From assembly GCA_001664005.1 (NCBI GenBank), contig CP016093.1, positions 2,363,001 to 2,427,000 of the forward strand: a stretch of DNA of 64,000 nucleotides. Reading direction: 5' to 3'. A program made the translations under genes and the position numbers. Positions 1 to 11,154 of the stretch are shown here, piece after piece; within the stretch, counting starts at the first letter, position 1, and every line of letters starts with the position of its first letter. The DNA comes from Rhizobiales bacterium NRL2. Its GTDB lineage: Bacteria; Pseudomonadota; Alphaproteobacteria; Minwuiales; Minwuiaceae. Under the pieces are notes generated by a model, which did no database searches, was not told the DNA's origin, and was given only the letters and a program-made list of their open reading frames with translations.

Positions 1-155
1 TGCCGGACATCTACGGCACCTGCGACGAGCTGGAAAAGGAAGGCGTTCCCATTCCGCGCCCGCCGGGCCCCATGAAGCACGGGGGATCGGTCATCGCCTT
101 CATCGAGGATCCGGACGGCTACAAGATCGAGCTGATAGAGCGCAAGGCAGCCTAG
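1..155 (+). CDS. gloA: Lactoylglutathione lyase (glyoxalase I), C-terminal end only
   Basis: Only the last 50 codons lie in the window; the frame is read from base 3 to the TAG at 153-155. The visible tail includes the segment FIEDPDGYKIELIE, in which the glutamate is the metal-binding residue of the last beta-strand of glyoxalase I. Glyoxalase I converts the hemithioacetal of methylglyoxal and glutathione to S-lactoylglutathione in the cytosol. The match to the GloA C-terminus is close, but another VOC-fold member cannot be fully excluded because the N-terminal half is missing. Confidence 0.8.
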   Translation, partial: PDIYGTCDELEKEGVPIPRPPGPMKHGGSVIAFIEDPDGYKIELIERKAA

Positions 156-370
156 GTCAGGGCCGCGGCGCAGGCCGCGGCGGCCGCGACCGCCGCAGCC
201 AGCAGAATCAGCCGGAATCCGGTGCCGGCCCGCCAGGGCGGCACGTTGTCGTTGGCGGGCCGTTTCGGCAGCACGGCGAGCCGGCCGATGGCCGGCCCCG
301 GCCGCGGGAACCCGTTCCCGCGAAACCGCGGGACGGTGGCATTACGCGACTGATTCTGTTCCCGCCGCAT
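152..370 (-). CDS. Small single-pass membrane protein of unknown function
   Basis: The frame encodes 72 residues, starting 10 bases after the gltA stop on the same strand, with a GAGG about 10 bases before the ATG. Residues 1-50 are basic and polar and contain a short PANDNVPP segment of a kind that recurs in small alphaproteobacterial proteins. Residues about 52-71 form one Ala/Leu-rich hydrophobic helix ending at the C-terminus, so it may be tail-anchored. Its 3' end overlaps the stop of the converging glyoxalase gene by 4 bases. No function is recognised. It may be co-transcribed with gltA, and it could be a spurious frame in GC-rich DNA. Confidence 0.45.
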   Translation of the reverse strand: MRREQNQSRNATVPRFRGNGFPRPGPAIGRLAVLPKRPANDNVPPWRAGTGFRLILLAAAVAAAAACAAALT

Positions 371-380
371 GGTTCATGCC

Positions 381-1688
<1,308 letters not shown>

Positions 1689-1758
1689 CGTGGACCCCCA
1701 TCCTGTTGTTCGTTGGGCGGCTCGGTCGCCGCGGAATTCCCTTGACCCTTATATGGGC

Positions 1759-1787
1759 ATTATAGCCCAAGCGCCGCGCGAGAAAAT
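1759..1787 (-). promoter_or_regulatory. Candidate gltA promoter with perfect -10 box
   Basis: Read on the minus strand, a perfect TATAAT lies at 1764-1759, about 70 bases upstream of the gltA ATG. A 17-base spacer leads to ATTTTC (1787-1782), which is a poor -35. A 7-bp inverted repeat (CGCGAGA/TCTCGCG, 1777-1793) covers the -35 area and could be an operator or a weak hairpin after gltX. There is no T-run, so a terminator role is unlikely. The -10 is directly seen; activity is inferred. Confidence 0.5.
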
Positions 1788-1802
1788 CTCGCGGACCCTG
1801 CG

Positions 1803-3206
1803 TCAGATGCGATCACCTATGCGCGCGAGCGACTCCTCCCGGCCCAGTGCGACGAGCACATCGAAAATGCCCGGCGAGACATTGGATCCGGTCAGCGCCG
1901 CGCGCAGCGGCTGCGCCACCTTGCCGAGTTTCAGTTCGTTGGTCTCGGCATAATCGCGCACCGCGGCCTCGGCGGCTTCGGCGTTCCAGTCCTCCAGCGC
2001 GGCGAGGCTGTCGCGGACGCCGGCCAGGATCTGCGGCGCTTCGCCGGAGAGCAGCTTGGCCGCCTTCTCGTTTGTCGCGAGTGGCCGTTCGGCGAAAAGG
2101 AAGTCCGCACTTTCAGCCAGTTCGGCGACTGTCTTTGCGCGTTCCTTGAGCGAAGGCATGATGGCGAGCAGGCGGGCGCGTCCATCGGCGTCGACGTCCT
2201 GGCCCTTGCGCGCCAGCATCTCGCAGACGAGCCCGACCAGCCGGCCGTCGTCAGCCTGGCGCAGGTAGTGGCCGTTCAGATGCTCCAGCTTCTGGAAATC
2301 GAAGCGCGCTGCGCTGCGGCCGACATGATCCAGATCGAACCACTCGATGGCCTGTTCCGTGGAGAAGATCTCGTCGTCGCCATGCGCCCAGCCGAGACGC
2401 ACCAGATAGTTGCGCATGGCCTCGGGCAGGTAGCCCATGTCGCGGTAGGCGTCGACGCCGAGTGCGCCATGGCGTTTCGAGAGCTTGGCGCCGTCGGGGC
2501 CGTGGATCAGCGGGATGTGGGCGAACTTCGGCGGCGTCCAGCCAAGCGCCCGGAAGATCAGGCTCTGCCGCGCCGCGTTCACCAGATGGTCGTCGCCGCG
2601 GATGATGTGCGAGACGTTCATGTCATGATCGTCGACCACGACGGAAAGCATGTAGGTCGGCGTGCCGTCGGCGCGCAGCAGGACCATGTCGTCGAGCTGT
2701 TCGTTCTGGAACGAGACCTGGCCCTGGACCAGATCCTCGATGATCGTCTCGCCGGTCCGCGGGGCCTTCAGGCGGATCGCCGGCAGAACATCCTTCGGCG
2801 CGTCCGCCGGGTCGCGGTCGCGCCAGCGCCCGTCATAGCGCACCGGTTGCCCCGCGGCGCGCTGGGTGTCGCGCATGGCCTGCAGTTCCTCGGGGCTGGC
2901 GTAGCAGCGATAGGCTTCGCCGCGGTCCAGCAGCTGTTCGACGATCTCGGCGTGACGCTGCTGGCGCGCGAACTGGAAGACGGGTTCCTCGTCGGCCTCC
3001 AGGCCGAGCCAGTTCAGGCCGTCGAAGATGGCTTCGATCGCCGTGTCCGTGGAGCGCTTGCGGTCCGTATCCTCGATGCGGAGCAGGAAGCGGCCGCCGT
3101 GATGGCGGGCGAAGAGCCAGTTGAACAGGGCGGTGCGTGCGCCGCCGATGTGCAGGAAGCCGGTCGGCGAGGGCGCGAAACGTGTGACGACGCCGTCCTT
3201 GGGCAT
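1803..3206 (-). CDS. gltX: Glutamyl-tRNA synthetase, copy 1
   Basis: This class I aminoacyl-tRNA synthetase charges tRNA-Glu. The 467 residues include the ATP-binding HIGH-type motif at about 19-22 (LHIGG) and the KMSKS-type loop KLSKR at 241-245, followed by the helical anticodon-binding region. An AGGAGAAG ribosome site lies just before the ATG. It is divergent from comEC with 55 bases between starts. A second, clearly different paralogue is at 34.2 kb. In bacteria without GlnRS, one copy may charge tRNA-Gln for GatCAB amidation; which copy does what cannot be read here. Confidence 0.95.
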   Translation of the reverse strand: MPKDGVVTRFAPSPTGFLHIGGARTALFNWLFARHHGGRFLLRIEDTDRKRSTDTAIEAIFDGLNWLGLEADEEPVFQFARQQRHAEIVEQLLDRGEAYRCYASPEELQAMRDTQRAAGQPVRYDGRWRDRDPADAPKDVLPAIRLKAPRTGETIIEDLVQGQVSFQNEQLDDMVLLRADGTPTYMLSVVVDDHDMNVSHIIRGDDHLVNAARQSLIFRALGWTPPKFAHIPLIHGPDGAKLSKRHGALGVDAYRDMGYLPEAMRNYLVRLGWAHGDDEIFSTEQAIEWFDLDHVGRSAARFDFQKLEHLNGHYLRQADDGRLVGLVCEMLARKGQDVDADGRARLLAIMPSLKERAKTVAELAESADFLFAERPLATNEKAAKLLSGEAPQILAGVRDSLAALEDWNAEAAEAAVRDYAETNELKLGKVAQPLRAALTGSNVSPGIFDVLVALGREESLARIGDRI

Positions 3207-3261
3207 GGATGACTTCTCCTGATGATCGGGATTGACGTAGCATCGCTTCGGGAGGGCGTGG

Positions 3262-5427
3262 ATGTATCATATCCCCGCAGGACTGACGAGACGGCTTGGC
3301 GCGGCGGCGGCCCGCCTGTTGCGCGATCCGGCCGGCGCCCTTGCTGCGGCCCTGGAGGCGGAGCGGGGCCGGCTGTTCAACTTCGTGCCGGTACTCTTCG
3401 GCGGCGGCATCGCCGTGTATTTTGGTCTTCCCTTCGAACCCGCGCTGCCCTGGCTGGGGTTTCTCGCGGTGCTCGCGATGTTCGCCGCGGTCCAGTTGCG
3501 GGCCACGCCGATCCGTCTGCCGGCGCTTGCCTGCCTGCTTGTTGTGCTGGGTCTCGCCGCGGCGGCGCTGCGGACGGAGGCTGTTCGTGCGCCCATTCTG
3601 CCGGCGGAGGTGGGGCCGACGGAGCTGGCGGGCGAGGTGCTGGCGGTGGAGCGCCGGCCCGACGCGGCACGCCTGGTCATCGCGCCGGATCGCTTCGGCC
3701 GGCTTCGGGCCGAGGATATGCCGCAAAAGGTGCGGATTTCCGTCCGCACCGGTGCCGAGGCCATTCGCGCCGGCGACACGGTCACGATGCTGGCCGTCGC
3801 CGGCCCGCCCTCGCCGCCGGCCGAGCCGGGCGCCTTCGATTTCCAGCGCTACGCCTTCTATCGCGGTCTCGGCGGCTATGGCTATGCGCTCGGCGCGGCC
3901 GAAATCGTCCGGCCGGGCGAAGGGAGCGGCTGGCTGAGCCGGCTCAGGGACCGCATGGCTTCCCGCATTGCCGGCGCGATCGGCGGTGCGGCGGGGGGCG
4001 TCGCGGCAGCCCTGATCACCGGTGACCGCAGCCGGATCGGCGAGGCGGAGGAGCAGGCGCTGCGCGATGCGGGGCTGGCGCATCTGCTGGCGATCTCGGG
4101 CCTGCACATGGGTCTGGTGACCGGATTTCTCTTCTTCGGTCTGCGCGCGCTGCTGGCCCTGCATCCGCCGCTGGCGTTGCGGCGGCCGATCAAGAAATGG
4201 GCGGCGCTGGCCGCGATTGCCGGAGGCGCGGGCTATCTCGTGCTCACCGGCGGCTCGGTGCCGACCGTCCGCGCCTTCGTCATGGTCGCGCTCGTCATGC
4301 TTGCGGTGCTGGCGGACCGGCGCGCGATCTCGCTGAGAACCGTGGCCCTGGCGGCGATGCTGATCCTTGCGCTGTCGCCCGAAGCGCTGGTCGAACCCGG
4401 CTTCCAGATGTCCTTCGCCGCGGTCACCGCGCTGGTCGCCGCCTATGAGCGCTATGGCGACCGTTGGCGACGTTCGGGCGGGGAGAGAGGACTGCTTCGC
4501 CGCATTGGCGGCTATCTGGCCGGCGTCGCGCTCACCACGCTGATCGCTGGCGCGGCGACCGGGCCGTTCGCGATCTACCATTTCAACCGTTTCGCCGACT
4601 ACGGCGTGCTCGGCAATCTGGCGGGGATTCCACTGGTCGCATTCTGGGTCATGCCCACGGGGACCCTGGCGGCGCTGGCGATGCCCTTTGGGCTCGACGG
4701 ACCGCTGCTCTGGCTGATGGGGCAGGGCATCGACGCCGTGCTGACGGTTGCCCACTGGGTTGCGGCGCTGCCCGGCGCGGTCCGTCTGGTTCCCGCCATG
4801 CCGGTCTGGGGGCTGAGCGCCGTGGCCCTGGGCGGACTCTGGCTCTGTCTCTGGTCGCGCGGCTGGCGCGTGCTGGGGCTCGGCGGCATCGCCATCGGGC
4901 TGGCCTCGCCGCATCTGGCCGAGCGGCCGCTGATCCGCGTCGATTCGGACGCCCGGCTTGTCGCGGTGCGCACCGAGGCCGGTGCGGTGATGCTCTCCTC
5001 GACGCGGCGGGAGAAGTTCACGGCGGATCAATGGCTGGCGCGTGACGGACTGACGGGTTCGCTTCCATGGCCCGCGCGGCTGGCCAGCCCCGACGGGCGC
5101 ATGCGCTGCGACGACGCCGGTTGTATCTGGCGTGCGGATGGCTGGATGATCGCCCTGCCGGTGCATCAGCGCGCTGTGGCCGAGGACTGTACGCGGGCCG
5201 ACGTGGTGATCAGCCTGGTGCCGGTCTTCGGGCGCTGCCCGTCGGCCCGGATCGTCATCGACCGCTTCGACATCTGGCGCGAGGGCGCGCACGCGCTCTG
5301 GTTCGATGCCCGCGCCGGCCCTTCGGCCAGGTCGGTGAACGCCGTTCGCGGCCGGCGGCCCTGGATCAGGGATCCGGTGCCGGCGAAGGATCAGTACTGG
5401 CGGAAGAGGGCGGTCAGCCGGCCCTGA
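3262..5427 (+). CDS. comEC: ComEC/Rec2-family DNA uptake membrane protein
   Basis: ComEC is the inner-membrane channel for single-stranded DNA uptake in natural transformation. The 721 residues show an N-terminal hydrophobic region, an OB-like domain (about 118-215), and the competence domain with GDRS near 254 and HLLAISGLH at 274-282, followed by many transmembrane helices to about 540. The last ~170 residues lack the HxHxDH metal motif of the metallo-beta-lactamase domain found in Firmicutes ComEC; this reduced tail is usual in Alphaproteobacteria. A GGGAGGG ribosome site precedes the ATG. Its 3' end overlaps lexA by 37 bases in opposite orientation. Confidence 0.9.
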   Translation: MYHIPAGLTRRLGAAAARLLRDPAGALAAALEAERGRLFNFVPVLFGGGIAVYFGLPFEPALPWLGFLAVLAMFAAVQLRATPIRLPALACLLVVLGLAAAALRTEAVRAPILPAEVGPTELAGEVLAVERRPDAARLVIAPDRFGRLRAEDMPQKVRISVRTGAEAIRAGDTVTMLAVAGPPSPPAEPGAFDFQRYAFYRGLGGYGYALGAAEIVRPGEGSGWLSRLRDRMASRIAGAIGGAAGGVAAALITGDRSRIGEAEEQALRDAGLAHLLAISGLHMGLVTGFLFFGLRALLALHPPLALRRPIKKWAALAAIAGGAGYLVLTGGSVPTVRAFVMVALVMLAVLADRRAISLRTVALAAMLILALSPEALVEPGFQMSFAAVTALVAAYERYGDRWRRSGGERGLLRRIGGYLAGVALTTLIAGAATGPFAIYHFNRFADYGVLGNLAGIPLVAFWVMPTGTLAALAMPFGLDGPLLWLMGQGIDAVLTVAHWVAALPGAVRLVPAMPVWGLSAVALGGLWLCLWSRGWRVLGLGGIAIGLASPHLAERPLIRVDSDARLVAVRTEAGAVMLSSTRREKFTADQWLARDGLTGSLPWPARLASPDGRMRCDDAGCIWRADGWMIALPVHQRAVAEDCTRADVVISLVPVFGRCPSARIVIDRFDIWREGAHALWFDARAGPSARSVNAVRGRRPWIRDPVPAKDQYWRKRAVSRP

Positions 5428-6104
5428 ATGCGCACCTGGTCGGGGCGGTAGATGCGGGTTTCGTAGGCCGGGTTCTCGGCTTCCAGCGCGATGGCGTTGC
5501 CGCGGCGGCGCAGGCGCTTCAGCGTCACTTCCTCGCCGTCGATCAGGGCCACGACGATGGCGCCGTTCTCGGCGGTGTCGCAGCGCTCGATCACGACCGT
5601 GTCGCCGTCCAGAATGCCGGCGTTGATCATGGAATCGCCGGCCACTTCCAGGGCGTAGTGTTCACCCCGGCCCAGCACGTGGCCGGGAACGTCGATGTAG
5701 TTGGACTGATCGCGCAGCGCCTCGATCGGCGTGCCGGCAGCGATCCGGCCGTAAAGGGGCAGCGTGGCGCTCTCGCCGGCCGCGGGGGCGGGGGTCGCCC
5801 GGGCAGGCAGCGGCTGGCTCGCCACGACCTGGGGCTGGAACGCGCCGACCTTCGGCTCCTGTATCCTCTGGCGGCCCTCGGGCGTCGCCGAATCCGGCAG
5901 TTTGAGGATCTCCAGCGCTCGCGCCCGGTGCGGCAGGCGGCGGATGAAGCCGCGCTCCTCGAGCGCCGTGATCAGCCGGTGGATGCCGGACTTGGACCTG
6001 AGGTCCAGCGCATCCTTCATTTCGTCGAACGAAGGACAGACGCCATTGTCCTTCAGATAGTCGTGAACATAGAGCAGGAGCTGGTGTTGCTTGCGGGTGA
6101 GCAT
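5391..6104 (-). CDS. lexA: LexA repressor, SOS master regulator
   Basis: LexA represses DNA-damage genes until RecA filaments trigger its self-cleavage. The 237 residues comprise an N-terminal winged helix-turn-helix (1-65), a long linker rich in Pro/Ala and an S24 peptidase domain. The cleavage bond Ala123-Gly124 (IAAG) and the catalytic Ser158 (GDSM) and Lys196 (TLKR) are all present. An operator of its own type lies over its promoter, showing autoregulation. It follows moeA on the same strand. Confidence 0.97.
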   Translation of the reverse strand: MLTRKQHQLLLYVHDYLKDNGVCPSFDEMKDALDLRSKSGIHRLITALEERGFIRRLPHRARALEILKLPDSATPEGRQRIQEPKVGAFQPQVVASQPLPARATPAPAAGESATLPLYGRIAAGTPIEALRDQSNYIDVPGHVLGRGEHYALEVAGDSMINAGILDGDTVVIERCDTAENGAIVVALIDGEEVTLKRLRRRGNAIALEAENPAYETRIYRPDQVRIQGRLTALFRQY

Positions 6105-6145
6105 GGGCGTCGGCCTCCTGAACGCTCGAAAACGAATCCTGTTAT

Positions 6146-6174
6146 GTTCTACGTAAGTTCCTCGATTCCGTCAA
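6146..6174 (-). promoter_or_regulatory. lexA promoter with LexA box over the -10
   Basis: On the minus strand a -35 TTGACG (6174-6169), a 17-base spacer and a -10 TAGAAC (6151-6146) lie about 40-70 bases before the lexA ATG. Read on the plus strand, GTTC (6146-6149), seven bases and GTTC (6157-6160) form exactly the GTTC-N7-GTTC direct repeat known as the alphaproteobacterial SOS box. The box overlaps the -10, so bound LexA would block RNA polymerase and repress its own gene. Confidence 0.85.
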
Positions 6175-6184
6175 TGTTCCCTCG

Positions 6185-7387
6185 TCAGGCGAGGTGATCG
6201 AGCGCGATGTAGTCGATCGGCTCGCCGGCCGCCATCGCCGGCGCGTGCGGCGGTCTTACCGCCAGGGCGTTGGCGCGCGACATGACCGAGAGCATCGAGG
6301 AATCCTGCCGCTCAAACGGCGTGACCGTCTGCAGCCCGTCGTCCCCGCGGACGGCGATGCTGCGCAGATAGTCTTCGCGGCGGTCGTTGGGGGGCAGGTC
6401 CCGTCCAAGACGCCCGCGGCGGAGCGGCGGCAGGGTGTCTTCGGCGCCCAGCATGGCGCGGATGGCGGGGCGCAGGAAGATGACGGCGCAGACCAGCGCC
6501 GAGACGGGATTGCCCGGCAGGCCGAGCAGGGGCACGTCGCCGAAACGGCCGAACATCAGCGGTTTGCCGGGCCGCATGGCGATGCGCCAGAAGTCGATGT
6601 CCAGCCCCTTGCCGCCCAGAACCTCCTGCACGAGATCGTGTTCACCCACCGAGGCGCCGCCGAGCGTCACCAGCATGTCGCAGCCTGCCGCCCGGCGTCC
6701 GGCCTCCGCGAGAGCGTCGGGCCGGTCGAGGGCGATGCCGATATCGACGGCCTCGCCGCCGGCCCTGGCCACCAGTGCGCCGACTGAAAGCGCATTGGAT
6801 GAGATGATCTGGTCCGGTCCCGGCGCCTCGCCGGGGCGCACAAGCTCTTCGCCCGTGGAGAGCAGCGCGATGCGCGGCCGCCGCCGCACGGGAACCCAGG
6901 GCGCGTTCATGGCCGCCAGCAGGCCGATATTGCGCGGCCCGATCTCCTGGCCCGCCGCCATACCGGCATCGCCTTCGCGGAAGTCGAGGCCGGCAGGCCG
7001 GACATAGGTGCCCGACCGGACGGCTTCCCTCGGGCGGATGACGTCCCCTTCCGCTTCGGCGTCTTCCTGGATCAGGATGGCGTCGGCGCCTTCGGGCAGG
7101 GGCGCGCCGGTGAAGATGCGTACCGTCTCGCCCGGGCCGATCGATCCGCTGAAACCGCGGCCGGCCGCGGATTCGCCGATCTGCCGCAGCGGCTGGCCGG
7201 TTCCGGTGTCGGCGGCGCGGACCGCGTATCCATCCATCGCCGACATGTCGGCGGGAGGCTGGGTGCGTCGCGCCAGCACGGCCTCGGCCAGCACCCGGCC
7301 GCTGGCGCGTTCCAGCCCGACCCATTCCAGGGGTGTCGGCGTCAGCGCCGCCAGGATGCGCTCGCGCGCTTCCGCGACGGGGATCAT
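6185..7387 (-). CDS. moeA: Molybdopterin molybdenumtransferase
   Basis: MoeA inserts molybdate into adenylylated molybdopterin in the last step of Moco synthesis. The 400 residues start MIPVAEAR and show [11 protein letters not shown] near 50, [11 protein letters not shown], the LLSTGEEL segment, the [11 protein letters not shown] nucleotide-binding motif and GLPGNPVSA. The open frame extends further upstream, but the start at 7387 is chosen because its ATG overlaps the moaC stop (ATGA), a typical translational coupling. It is the last gene of the trpGDC-moaC-moeA run. Confidence 0.95.
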   Translation of the reverse strand: MIPVAEARERILAALTPTPLEWVGLERASGRVLAEAVLARRTQPPADMSAMDGYAVRAADTGTGQPLRQIGESAAGRGFSGSIGPGETVRIFTGAPLPEGADAILIQEDAEAEGDVIRPREAVRSGTYVRPAGLDFREGDAGMAAGQEIGPRNIGLLAAMNAPWVPVRRRPRIALLSTGEELVRPGEAPGPDQIISSNALSVGALVARAGGEAVDIGIALDRPDALAEAGRRAAGCDMLVTLGGASVGEHDLVQEVLGGKGLDIDFWRIAMRPGKPLMFGRFGDVPLLGLPGNPVSALVCAVIFLRPAIRAMLGAEDTLPPLRRGRLGRDLPPNDRREDYLRSIAVRGDDGLQTVTPFERQDSSMLSVMSRANALAVRPPHAPAMAAGEPIDYIALDHLA

Positions 7388-7860
7388 TCGGCCTCGAACC
7401 GGCCGGACTTGCCGCCTTCCTTGGAGATCAGGCGAACGCCGGTGATGACCATGTCGCGCTGCACCGCCTTGCACATGTCGTAGACGGTCAGGGCCGCGAC
7501 CGAGGCGGCGGTCAGCGCCTCCATTTCCACGCCGGTCTTGCCGGTGACCTTGCAGGTGGCGCGGATGAGAATGGCGGGCGGATCGTCCTCCGTCGCGAGA
7601 TCGACCTCGACGCTGTTCAGCGACAGCGGGTGGCACAGCGGGATCAGATCCGGTGTCTTCTTCGCACCCATGATCCCGGCCAGACGCGCCACGCCCATCA
7701 CGTCGCCCTTCTTCGCGCGGCCCTCGACGATCAGGGCCAGCGTTTCCTGGGAGACCAGAACCCGCGCCTCCGCGACGGCGGTGCGCTTCGTCTCGTCCTT
7801 GGCGCCCACGTCGACCATGCGGGCCGCGCCCTTGTCGTCGAAATGGGTGAAGCCGGCCAT
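7384..7860 (-). CDS. moaC: Cyclic pyranopterin monophosphate synthase
   Basis: MoaC acts with MoaA to convert GTP to cyclic pyranopterin monophosphate in molybdenum cofactor synthesis. The 158 residues contain the family signatures LCHPL (75-79), KTGVEMEAL (108-116) and YDMCKA with catalytic Asp128, and KSG near the C-terminus. The start lies one base after the trpC stop, so it is part of the trp-moa transcription unit. That arrangement is common in Alphaproteobacteria. Confidence 0.97.
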   Translation of the reverse strand: MAGFTHFDDKGAARMVDVGAKDETKRTAVAEARVLVSQETLALIVEGRAKKGDVMGVARLAGIMGAKKTPDLIPLCHPLSLNSVEVDLATEDDPPAILIRATCKVTGKTGVEMEALTAASVAALTVYDMCKAVQRDMVITGVRLISKEGGKSGRFEAE

Positions 7861-7861
7861 C

Positions 7862-8680
7862 TCAGCCCGCGGCCCGCATCGCCGGCTCGCCGATCAGGGC
7901 GCGTGTGGCGCCGGCGACATCCTCCTGACGCATCAGGCTCTCCCCGATCAGGAAACTGCGGCAGCCGGCGGCGGCCATCCTGTCCAGGTCGGCGCGGGTG
8001 TTCAGCCCGCTCTCGCTGACCGCCAGGCAACCGGCGGGCAGGGCGGCGGCGCAGGCCTCCGTGGTCGCCAGATCGACATCGAGTGTCTTGAGATTTCGAT
8101 TGTTTACGCCGATCAGTTCGCTTTTCAGATGAGATTTGGCGCGCTCGAGCTCTTCGAGGTCGTGGACCTCCACCAGCACGTCCATGCCATAGCCGAATGC
8201 GGCATCCTCGAGCTCCCGGGCCTGGCCGTCCTCCAGCGCCGCCATGATCAGCAGCACGCAGTCGGCGCCGAGCGCCCGTGCTTCGGCGATCTGATAGACA
8301 TCCAGCATGAAGTCCTTGCGCAGGACAGGCAGGTCCACGGCGGCGCGGGCGGCGGTGAGATAGCCGTCGGCGCCCTGGAAATAGGGCGCGTCGGTCAGCA
8401 CGGACAGACAGCTTGCACCGCCGGCGCGATAGGCCCGCGCCAGCGCCGGCGGGTCGAAATCCGCCCGGATCAGGCCCTTGGAGGGCGAGGCCTTCTTGAT
8501 TTCGGCGATCAGGCCGTAGCGGCCGGCGTCCTGATGTGCGCGCAGGGCCTGCAGGAACCCGCGCGGCGCCGGCTGCGCCTTCGCCGCGGCCTCGACCCGC
8601 GCCAGCGGACGCTCGGCCTTGCAGCGGGCGACATGGTCCAGCTTGTCCGCGCAGATCCTGTCGAGCACCGTGCCGGTCAT
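7862..8680 (-). CDS. trpC: Indole-3-glycerol phosphate synthase
   Basis: This TIM-barrel enzyme closes the indole ring in tryptophan synthesis. The 272 residues carry [12 protein letters not shown] with the catalytic Lys near residue 60, LRKDFM with the second Lys, LVEVHD with the Glu, NNRNL and the SESGL phosphate site. It is a stand-alone TrpC, not fused to TrpF. It starts just after trpD and is followed one base later by moaC. Confidence 0.97.
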   Translation of the reverse strand: MTGTVLDRICADKLDHVARCKAERPLARVEAAAKAQPAPRGFLQALRAHQDAGRYGLIAEIKKASPSKGLIRADFDPPALARAYRAGGASCLSVLTDAPYFQGADGYLTAARAAVDLPVLRKDFMLDVYQIAEARALGADCVLLIMAALEDGQARELEDAAFGYGMDVLVEVHDLEELERAKSHLKSELIGVNNRNLKTLDVDLATTEACAAALPAGCLAVSESGLNTRADLDRMAAAGCRSFLIGESLMRQEDVAGATRALIGEPAMRAAG

Positions 8681-8682
8681 GG

Positions 8683-9711
8683 TCAGGCGGCCTCGTTGGA
8701 GATCGTCACGAGCTGCGCCAGCCGGGCGGCGGCCGAACCGCCGTCCAGCGACGCCGCGGCCATTTCGGCGCCTTCCTTCAGGGAACCGGCCTTGCCGGCG
8801 ACGATCAGCCCAGCCGCGGCGTTGAGCACGACGATGTCGCGGAAGGCGTTCTTCGCCCCGTTCAGCACGGCCTGCAGCGCCCGGGCGTTCTCCTCCGGGC
8901 CGCCGCCCTTCAGATCTTCCGGGCGCGCGACAGGAAGACCGGCGTCAGCGGGATTGACCTCGAAGACGCTGACCCTGCCATCCGCCAGTTCGGCGACGGT
9001 GGAGGGACCGGTGGTGGTCAGTTCGTCCATGCCGTCGGAGCCGTGCACGACCCAGACCTTCTCCGCGCCCAGCTTCATCTGCACATGGGCCAGCGGTTCG
9101 ACCCACTGCCGGGCGAACACGCCCATGAGCTGGCGTTTCGCGCCGGCCGGGTTCGAAAGTGGACCCAGCAGGTTGAAGATGGTGCGCGTGCCGAGTTCGA
9201 CACGCGTCGGCCCGACATGCCGCATGGCGCCGTGATGACGCGGGGCCATCAGAAAGCCGATGCCGGCTTCCTTCAGCGCCTTCTGGATCAGCGGGAAGGG
9301 GCAGTCGATGTTGACGCCCAGCGCCGTGAGTACGTCGGCCGTGCCGGTCTTCGACGACAGCGCCCTGTTGCCGTGCTTGGCGACGGGAATGTCGTGTGCG
9401 GCGAGGACGAAGGCCGTGGCGGTCGAGACGTTCCAGGTTCCCTTGGCGTCGCCGCCCGTGCCGCAGGTGTCGATCGCATCCGCCGGGGCCGGGATCTTGT
9501 CGGCCTTGGCGCGCATCGCCATGGCCCCGCCGGTGATCTCCTCGACCGTTTCGCCCCGGACCCGGAGCGCCATCAGAAAGGCGCCCATCTGCGAGGGCGT
9601 GGCGTCGCCCGACATCATGATGTCGAACGCCGTCCGAGCATCCTCGACCGGCAGCTTCTCACCTTCGGCGACGCGCCCGATCAGGGCCTTGAAGGTTTCC
9701 ATCTCGTTCAT
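8683..9711 (-). CDS. trpD: Anthranilate phosphoribosyltransferase
   Basis: TrpD transfers phosphoribose from PRPP to anthranilate. The 342 residues contain the glycine-rich PRPP loop DTCGTGGD (81-88) and the second signature [12 protein letters not shown] (112-123) with TADVL after it. The ATG overlaps the trpG stop by 4 bases, indicating coupled translation in the trpG-trpD-trpC order. Confidence 0.97.
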   Translation of the reverse strand: MNEMETFKALIGRVAEGEKLPVEDARTAFDIMMSGDATPSQMGAFLMALRVRGETVEEITGGAMAMRAKADKIPAPADAIDTCGTGGDAKGTWNVSTATAFVLAAHDIPVAKHGNRALSSKTGTADVLTALGVNIDCPFPLIQKALKEAGIGFLMAPRHHGAMRHVGPTRVELGTRTIFNLLGPLSNPAGAKRQLMGVFARQWVEPLAHVQMKLGAEKVWVVHGSDGMDELTTTGPSTVAELADGRVSVFEVNPADAGLPVARPEDLKGGGPEENARALQAVLNGAKNAFRDIVVLNAAAGLIVAGKAGSLKEGAEMAAASLDGGSAAARLAQLVTISNEAA

Positions 9712-10286
9712 TGCTTCAGACCCGCCAGCTTCAGGAAGTTGTCGAGCAGGGCGTGGCCGTGCTCCGAGGCGATGCTCTCGGGGTGGAACTGGACGCCGTA
9801 GACGGGCCGTTCACGGTGGCGCAGGCCCATGATCGCGCCGTCCTCCGTCTCCGCCGTGATCTCCAGCGACTCGGGGAAGCCGTCCCGGTCGACCACGAGG
9901 GAGTGGTAGCGCGTGGCGGTGAATCCCTGCGGCAGGCCGGCGAAGACGTCCTCGCCGCGATGGGTGATCGTCGAAGTCTTGCCGTGCATCAGGATCTTGG
10001 CGCGAATGATCCGGCCGCCGAAGACCTCCCCGATGGTCTGGTGGCCCAGGCAGACGCCGAGGATCGGCAGCTCGGGCGGCGCCGAGGCGACGAGTTCCAG
10101 CGAAATGCCGGCGCTGTCGGGCCGGCCCGGACCAGGCGACAGCACGATGGCCTCCGGCTTCATCTCCAGCGCTTCGGCAACGCTCAGCACGTCGTTGCGG
10201 CGCACGGCGATATCCGCGCCAAGCTCGCCCAGGAAATGGACGAGATTGTAGGTAAAGCTGTCGTAGTTATCGATCAGCAGGATCAT
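9708..10286 (-). CDS. trpG: Anthranilate synthase component II (glutamine amidotransferase)
   Basis: TrpG supplies ammonia from glutamine to TrpE; this branch of enzyme can also serve 4-amino-4-deoxychorismate synthase. The 192 residues start [14 protein letters not shown] and carry the class I amidotransferase triad Cys79 (GVCLGHQ), His168 and Glu170 (FHPE). The open frame runs far upstream, but nothing family-like precedes this ATG. It is the first gene of its cluster, while its partner trpE is 37.8 kb away on the same strand. Confidence 0.95.
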   Translation of the reverse strand: MILLIDNYDSFTYNLVHFLGELGADIAVRRNDVLSVAEALEMKPEAIVLSPGPGRPDSAGISLELVASAPPELPILGVCLGHQTIGEVFGGRIIRAKILMHGKTSTITHRGEDVFAGLPQGFTATRYHSLVVDRDGFPESLEITAETEDGAIMGLRHRERPVYGVQFHPESIASEHGHALLDNFLKLAGLKQ

Positions 10287-10328
10287 GACCGTCGCGCCGT
10301 TGTGAGCCGCCGTTCGGGCGGGTGGGCA

Positions 10329-10357
10329 ACAAAACAGCGCCCCGCGCGGCCCGTCAA
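10329..10357 (-). promoter_or_regulatory. Possible trpGDC promoter
   Basis: On the minus strand TTGACG (10357-10352) is a good -35, followed by a 17-base spacer and TTTTGT (10334-10329), a poor -10, about 45 bases before the trpG ATG. I see no trp leader peptide or attenuator hairpin pair here. A promoter at this place is needed because trpG is not preceded by trpE. Confidence 0.35.
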
Positions 10358-10403
10358 GCGCGAGCTGGCCGGAGACCGTGCTGCCGCGCCCGCCGCGGCG
10401 TGT

Positions 10404-10432
10404 TTGCATCCGGACCGCGCAATCGTTATCTA
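10404..10432 (+). promoter_or_regulatory. Possible promoter of the yfgM-bamB-der run
   Basis: TTGCAT (10404-10409) and TATCTA (10427-10432) are separated by exactly 17 bases, ending 64 bases before the GTG start of the downstream gene. Both hexamers match the sigma-70-type consensus moderately. It faces away from the trpG promoter in the same 210-base divergent gap. Confidence 0.45.
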
Positions 10433-10496
10433 GGTCGCGGATTTTCATCTGCCGCCGCCGCCATGGCGCGGCCCGTTCCGAGGACGCTTCTGACCC

Positions 10497-11147
10497 GTGA
10501 GTGACGATCTCATTTTCCGCGAGGTGGACGAAGACGTCCGCCGCGAACGCTACGAGACGATGTGGAAGCGCTATGGCGCCTATGCCATCGGGGCGACCGT
10601 ACTGATCGTCGCCGTCGTCGCCGGCGTGGTGTTCTGGCAGGACTATCGGCTGAACCAGCGCCAAGAGGCGGGCGCGGCCTTCGAGTCGGCGCTGGATCGG
10701 CTGGACGGGGGGCAGGCGGCCGAGGCCGCCGCCGCCTTCGACCAGATCGCTGCGTCCGGTCCCGGGGGCTATGGAGCTCTGGCCGAAATGCAGGCCGCCG
10801 CCGCGCGGGCCGCCGCCGGTAACGGGCCAGAGGCGCTGGCCGCCTATGACCGGCTGATCGCCGACGGCGAGCTGCGCGCGCTGCATCGCGATGTCGTGCG
10901 ACTGAAGGCGGCCCTTCTGGCTCTGGAACTTGAAGGCGGCGATGCAGCCGTTCAACGACTCGGCGATCTGCCTGACGGCGGGGGCGTGTTCGCCAATGCG
11001 GCGCGGGAGATACGCGCCTCTGCGCTGCTGGCGAAGGGTGACCGGGCCGGGGCTATTGCTGAGCTGCGCGCCATTGCCGAAGACGCCAATGCGACGGCGC
11101 GGCAGCGCGATCGCGTGCGGAACTACATCATGGCGCTGGGGGGCTGA
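10497..11147 (+). CDS. YfgM-like tetratricopeptide membrane protein
   Basis: The protein has 216 residues: a cytosolic start ([12 protein letters not shown]), one transmembrane helix at about 27-46 and an alanine-rich helical periplasmic domain with TPR-like repeats. In other proteobacteria YfgM is a SecYEG-associated periplasmic chaperone co-encoded with BamB and Der, and the same order is seen here. GTG at 10497 is taken as start because the next codons give the usual family N-terminus; a GAGGA lies about 13 bases upstream. Confidence 0.8.
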   Translation: MSDDLIFREVDEDVRRERYETMWKRYGAYAIGATVLIVAVVAGVVFWQDYRLNQRQEAGAAFESALDRLDGGQAAEAAAAFDQIAASGPGGYGALAEMQAAAARAAAGNGPEALAAYDRLIADGELRALHRDVVRLKAALLALELEGGDAAVQRLGDLPDGGGVFANAAREIRASALLAKGDRAGAIAELRAIAEDANATARQRDRVRNYIMALGG

Positions 11148-11154
11148 GAAGGCC

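Noticed and set aside
1777-1793. Hairpin after gltX as an intrinsic terminator
   Set aside because: The stem is only 7 bp and no T-run follows on the minus strand; it is mentioned only as part of the promoter area.
2833-5292. Minus-strand frame of 819 codons opposite comEC
   Set aside because: It is rich in Arg, Gln, His and Pro without domains, and overlaps both comEC and gltX; a codon-bias shadow.
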